Shown in pieces: positions 13,675 to 16,477 of a stretch of DNA of 16,477 nucleotides (position 1 is its first letter; each line of letters opens with the position of its first letter). The notes below the pieces were generated by a model that saw only the letters and a list, made by a program, of their open reading frames with translations, ran no database searches and had not been told where the DNA came from. The DNA lies in the NCBI GenBank assembly GCA_003649445.1, contig QMRV01000045.1:1-16477 (forward strand), written 5' to 3'. The DNA comes from Thermoprotei archaeon. GTDB lineage: Archaea; Thermoproteota; Thermoprotei; Thermofilales; B15-G2. Made by a program: the position numbers and the translations under genes.

Positions 13675-15063
13675 ATGAAGCCTAATGTAATTCTCATAAT
13701 AATGGATGTTCAGAGAGCAAGTAACTTCCACTGCTATGGCTACGAGAAAGAAACTACACCAAGCATAGATAAAGTAGCGAAAGAGGGAACAATTTTCCTC
13801 AACTGCATTTCTCCCGGAGTATGGACTCTGCCTTCCCATGCCTCGATTTTTACAGGGCGCTATGTTTACGGCCACGGCGTAGGAGCCCGCTATAACTACA
13901 AGCCTGTCGAAAAATACACATTAACTGAAATCTTTAAGGCTAAAGGCTACCGTACAGCAGGCTTCTGTAACAAAGGACACTGGTGGGCTAGATACGGTAT
14001 TAGAGACGATAGAGGATTCGATGAATTTTATACATTCACTTTCTCTTCGCTAGAAGAATGGGTTGAAGTAGGCTCTAGTAAAGAAATATCAGCTGCCATT
14101 GAATGGATTAAAAGAAACAAAACACGCCCCTTCTTTGTTTTCATCAACTGCCTAGAACCACACTTACCATATATACCGCCGGAAGAATTCATTAAGAAAT
14201 TCGCAGGAGACTTGAGTCTAGAGGAAGCTAAGAAAATACAGCCAAACATATGGAAAGTAAGAATGGGATTAGAGAAGGTAAGCGAAGAACGCTGGAAGAA
14301 GCTGAGAGCACTCTACGACGGAGAAACAGCATGCCTCGACTATAGACTAGGAAAACTCTTCACATTCCTAGAAGAAGAAAATCTAATGGACAAAACAATA
14401 CTAATTATCACTAGCGATCATGGAGACGAACAAGGAGAACACTATCCTCCTCACATAGCACATCAACTACACCTATATCAGCCCGGTATACACGTCCCAC
14501 TTATAATAAGACACCCTGAAATCTTTCCACAGAAAGAAAAAATAGAGTCACTCGTACAGACACACGATATTTTCCCAACACTACTAGAAGTACTTGAAGT
14601 AAAGAGCATAGATGTGTGGAAACAGTGCCAGGCAGTAAGCCTCTTTAACGCCCTCAAAGGACAAGAAAGAGAATACGCGCTAGCAGAGTACCAGAAACCA
14701 CTACTAGCATTCGAGAGAATGCTAAACATTGATCCTGACTACGATTTCAGAAAATGGTACAAGAGCATTAAAGCACTCATAGTAGACGAATACAAGTACA
14801 TATGGTACTCTACAGGAGAGGAAGAACTCTACAATCTAAAAGAAGATCCACTAGAACAAAATAATTTAGCTGACATAGAAACAGGGAAAGTAAAAGAAAT
14901 GAGGAAAAAGCTCTACAGCATACTATTCTCGTTAGACCAAAGAGACTTAGGAGACCTTGTACAAGGCTCAGAAGACAACATAAGAAAGCTAGAAAAACTA
15001 GGATACATTAGGAGGCTAAAGCCTTACGAAAAAGAGCCAGTAATGAAAGGCATGTCGCCCTAA
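13675..15063 (+). CDS. Sulfatase/alkaline phosphatase superfamily hydrolase with Thr at the nucleophile position
   Basis: From ATG 13675 the product has 462 residues and the fold pattern of arylsulfatase-like enzymes: KPNVILIIMD (2-11) with the first metal Asp11, CYGYEKETTPSIDKVAKEGT (20-39), WTLPSHASIFTGRY (50-63), then TSDHGDEQGEH around 246-256 with D248 and H249 as metal ligands, and THDIFPTLLEV. In formylglycine sulfatases the nucleophile motif is C/S-x-P-S-R. Here it is T51-L-P-S-H, so no formylglycine can form; Thr could attack directly, as in phosphopentomutases and nucleotide pyrophosphatases. It may therefore be a phosphatase or phosphodiesterase rather than a sulfatase. There is no signal peptide, so it would act in the cytosol. 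It lies 36 bases before a creatininase-family gene that has its own TATA box. Confidence 0.85.
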   Translation: MKPNVILIIMDVQRASNFHCYGYEKETTPSIDKVAKEGTIFLNCISPGVWTLPSHASIFTGRYVYGHGVGARYNYKPVEKYTLTEIFKAKGYRTAGFCNKGHWWARYGIRDDRGFDEFYTFTFSSLEEWVEVGSSKEISAAIEWIKRNKTRPFFVFINCLEPHLPYIPPEEFIKKFAGDLSLEEAKKIQPNIWKVRMGLEKVSEERWKKLRALYDGETACLDYRLGKLFTFLEEENLMDKTILIITSDHGDEQGEHYPPHIAHQLHLYQPGIHVPLIIRHPEIFPQKEKIESLVQTHDIFPTLLEVLEVKSIDVWKQCQAVSLFNALKGQEREYALAEYQKPLLAFERMLNIDPDYDFRKWYKSIKALIVDEYKYIWYSTGEEELYNLKEDPLEQNNLADIETGKVKEMRKKLYSILFSLDQRDLGDLVQGSEDNIRKLEKLGYIRRLKPYEKEPVMKGMSP

Positions 15064-15071
15064 CCGTCAAC

Positions 15072-15081
15072 AATATTTAAG
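15072..15081 (+). promoter_or_regulatory. TATA box of the creatininase-family gene
   Basis: AATATTTAAG is centred about 24 bases before ATG 15100, which favours that start over ATG 15109. It lies in the 36-base gap after the sulfatase-like gene, so the gene can be transcribed alone or from the upstream promoter. Confidence 0.5.
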
Positions 15082-15099
15082 CAGAAACTCTAGTAACAT

Positions 15100-15825
15100 A
15101 TGATAATAATGAGGCTATGGGAAATCATAGGGAAAAAGTTTGATGAAATAGAAAAGAAGGTAGCAGTACTACCCGTAGGAAGCATCGAGAGACACGGAGA
15201 CCACTTACCCTTAGGCACAGACACAATTATAGCAGAATACATTGGAGAAAAAATAGCCTCAGTAAGAAAAGACACAGTTCTCCTCCCGCCAGTATACTAC
15301 GGCTCATGTAGAGGATTAAGAGACTTCCCCGGAACCTGGGATATAGATCCAAATATATTATATAGGTATATCTTAAACATAATCCTTGAAGCCGCCAGAC
15401 ACGGATTCAAGCTAATAGTCATAGTAAACGGCCACGGAGGAAACATAAGTATACTTAAGTTAGCTGCCCGAGAAGCAGCCTTCAAAACAGACATAGGAGT
15501 AATAGTCATAAACTGGTGGACAGACTTAGCACAAGAAACTCGAGACAAACTATTCACTAAGCCAGGTCACGCAGGAGAAGACGAAACAAGCGTAATGCTG
15601 GCTATAAACTCTAGTCTAGTTGACATGAATTACGCTAAAGACGTTGAAACAGAATATCCTTCAATCAAAATATATTCTAATAAAATGGAAAAAAGCATTT
15701 ACTCAGAAGCATTAACTGGAGCAGCTACAAAAGCTTCTAAAGAAAAGGGCGCAGAGTGGCTTAAAGCAATAGTCGACCACTTAAACAAAATAATAGATGA
15801 AACATTAATACTTCTAGAAAAATAA
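15100..15825 (+). CDS. Creatininase-family metal-dependent amidohydrolase
   Basis: The 241-residue protein has all visible metal-site motifs of the creatininase family: PVGSIERHGDHLPLGTD (25-41) with E30, H32 and D41, IVNGHGGN (108-115) with H112, and GHAGEDETS (156-164) with E160. Family members hydrolyse cyclic or linear amides: creatinine, the formamide of flavin and F420 precursors (ArfB), or mycofactocin peptide. In an archaeon an ArfB-like role in deazaflavin or riboflavin synthesis is one option, but the sulfatase-like neighbour points to small-molecule catabolism; sequence alone does not decide. It is in the usual length range. The start is ATG 15100, by promoter distance. Confidence 0.9.
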   Translation: MIIMRLWEIIGKKFDEIEKKVAVLPVGSIERHGDHLPLGTDTIIAEYIGEKIASVRKDTVLLPPVYYGSCRGLRDFPGTWDIDPNILYRYILNIILEAARHGFKLIVIVNGHGGNISILKLAAREAAFKTDIGVIVINWWTDLAQETRDKLFTKPGHAGEDETSVMLAINSSLVDMNYAKDVETEYPSIKIYSNKMEKSIYSEALTGAATKASKEKGAEWLKAIVDHLNKIIDETLILLEK

Positions 15826-16013
15826 AATTTTAAAGTTTTTAACAAGCCCTCAATACATAATAGATAACATAGAGCATATATATGGAAAATATCTACAGCT
15901 CTTAACTCTGTAACTAAAGCAGTATCAAGACCAGCCCCTAGAGCCCATATAATCAAAGCTAAATAATAGACAACACTCCAAATAGAACATTATAAAAATC
16001 ATTTTTAAATAGT
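15826..16013. other. Convergent intergenic region, no gene assigned
   Basis: The gap holds T-rich tracts after the creatininase gene (TTTTAAAGTTTTTAAC near 15829-15843), suitable for termination. The minus strand is open for about 55 hydrophobic codons here (YYLALIIWALGAGLDTALVT, then IFHIYALCYLLCIEGLL) but has no good start and runs on into the antisense of the creatininase gene. It may be a relic of a membrane protein or chance. Confidence 0.35.
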
Positions 16014-16331
16014 TTAAGGTCTTTTAAGTAAGCTTCTTATCAACTCAAATAACGTAAATGCTACATCCTTTTTGGCTATTAAAAACAACTCCATGTTCTT
16101 GTCTTTTTGCCCAATAATGGCTTCTCCTTCCTCAGTCTCAAAAATAACTCTAGTTGCCTTAAACTCTCTAATAAGTTCACGAAGTCTATCTACGATTTCC
16201 GGCTTTTTGCACATACCGCTCCAGAAAACAAGTTTATCGTCTTCAAAGACAGCCAAGTAAGTAATATTTTCGTAGCCTATAATATCCATTATTTTGCTTA
16301 CAGTGTCTGCATCTTTATCAGATACTGTCAT
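16014..16331 (-). CDS. Roadblock/LC7-type small protein
   Basis: The 105-residue protein has the plan and length of Roadblock/LC7 (MglB-like) domains: an N-terminal helix (SDKDADTVSKIMDIIGYE), strand YLAVFEDDKLVFWSG, a long helix (KPEIVDRLRELIREF), strands RVIFETEEGEAIIGQ and MELFLIAKKD, and a closing helix FTLFELIRSLLKR. Such proteins dimerise and act as partners or activators of small GTPases; a Rab-like GTPase is encoded at 4618-5316. The ribosome binding site GTGATT lies 2 bases before ATG 16331. The gene follows the V4R-domain gene by 24 bases on the same strand, so the two probably form an operon, with a possible internal promoter as well. The assignment rests on secondary-structure pattern. 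Confidence 0.65.
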   Translation of the reverse strand: MTVSDKDADTVSKIMDIIGYENITYLAVFEDDKLVFWSGMCKKPEIVDRLRELIREFKATRVIFETEEGEAIIGQKDKNMELFLIAKKDVAFTLFELIRSLLKRP

Positions 16332-16333
16332 TT

Positions 16334-16339
16334 AATCAC
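16334..16339 (-). promoter_or_regulatory. Ribosome binding site of the Roadblock gene
   Basis: On the minus strand GTGATT sits 2 bases before ATG 16331. A TATA-like AATAAAAATATAT at about 16363-16377, within the end of the V4R gene, could give a short-leader transcript of the Roadblock gene alone. Confidence 0.4.
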
Positions 16340-16355
16340 TGCTACTTAACAGCAA

Positions 16356-16477
16356 CTACTCTGGATATATTTTTATTCTGCATGTTGTGTATCCTGTTGC
16401 CCAGCAGTGTGTTTCTATTGCGTGGTGTTGTTTTTGGGTAAGTTTAGTGAATATTCCTGCGAGTATTCCTGCTTCAA
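16356..16477 (-). CDS. V4R-domain protein, C-terminal end (5' part outside window)
   Basis: The minus-strand frame entering at the window edge encodes 39 residues and stops at TAG 16356-16358. It reads EAGILAGIFTKLTQKQHHAI, then ETHCWATGYTTCRIKIYPE. That matches the close of the V4R (vinyl-4-reductase) domain: a GxLAGxF helix, then a strand with two Cys separated by a small loop containing Gly (the ExxCxAxGxxxCxF pattern). V4R domains bind small hydrophobic ligands or act as sensors, and in archaea they occur in signalling and methyl-transfer contexts. The Roadblock gene follows 24 bases downstream. Domains before this one cannot be seen. Confidence 0.65.
   Translation of the reverse strand, partial: EAGILAGIFTKLTQKQHHAIETHCWATGYTTCRIKIYPE

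Noticed and set aside
15699..15956. Minus-strand hydrophobic 85-aa frame
   Set aside because: No start signal, and the second half is simply antisense to the creatininase gene; at most a relic.
1..16477. CRISPR array, rRNA, tRNA or insertion sequence
   Set aside because: No regularly spaced repeats, no conserved RNA cores and no transposase frame were seen; the only long exact repeat noticed is the 80-bp antitoxin block.

Overview
This is an AT-rich archaeal window, most likely from a thermophilic Thermoproteota (Crenarchaeota-type) organism. Evidence: TATA-like boxes about 24-29 bases upstream of many start codons (leaderless promoters); GGTG-type ribosome binding sites on internal genes; heavy use of AGA and ATA codons; archaeal-type families (DUF234-type ATPase, PIN-domain toxin, F420-type flavin-fold oxidoreductase, Rab-like GTPase, Roadblock and V4R proteins). 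I cannot name the genus from the sequence.

Layout. 1-2.4 kb: end of a TIM-barrel sugar isomerase/epimerase, a Gfo/Idh/MocA oxidoreductase in the same operon, and a separately promoted luciferase-fold oxidoreductase. 2.45-4.2 kb: a minus-strand ATPase with a DUF234-like nuclease-fold tail, and a divergent 104-aa protein with a weak endonuclease-like look. 4.5-6.5 kb: a 46-codon membrane micro-ORF overlapping the start of a Rab/Ras-like GTPase, then a zinc-ribbon SAM methyltransferase. 6.5-7.7 kb: GH29 alpha-L-fucosidase (minus). 7.8-9.4 kb: a gene graveyard, with a broken multi-pass membrane protein, a broken convergent gene resembling DUF4350, and a short membrane-protein stub. 9.4-10.5 kb: an antitoxin / PIN toxin / antitoxin cassette whose two antitoxin genes share 80 identical bases. 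10.5-11.8 kb: a DUF362 protein and an interrupted nucleotidyltransferase-like gene. 11.9-13.2 kb: L-fucose isomerase-like protein. 13.2-13.45 kb: a small coiled-coil protein gene split by an A6 tract. 13.7-15.8 kb: a sulfatase-superfamily hydrolase with Thr in the nucleophile position, and a creatininase-family amidohydrolase. 16.0-16.5 kb: a Roadblock/LC7 protein and the C-terminal end of a V4R-domain protein.

How it fits together. The sugar genes (isomerase/epimerase, Idh, fucosidase, fucose isomerase-like, sulfatase-like) suggest cytosolic catabolism of imported fucose-containing or otherwise modified oligosaccharides; none carries an obvious signal peptide. The Rab-like GTPase and the Roadblock/V4R pair may belong to one small-GTPase signalling system, although they lie more than 10 kb apart. 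Nothing here is a CRISPR array, rRNA or tRNA. The most unusual points are the homogenised antitoxin pair around one PIN toxin, the membrane micro-ORF coupled to the GTPase, the V4R-Roadblock pair, and the unusual density of broken genes.
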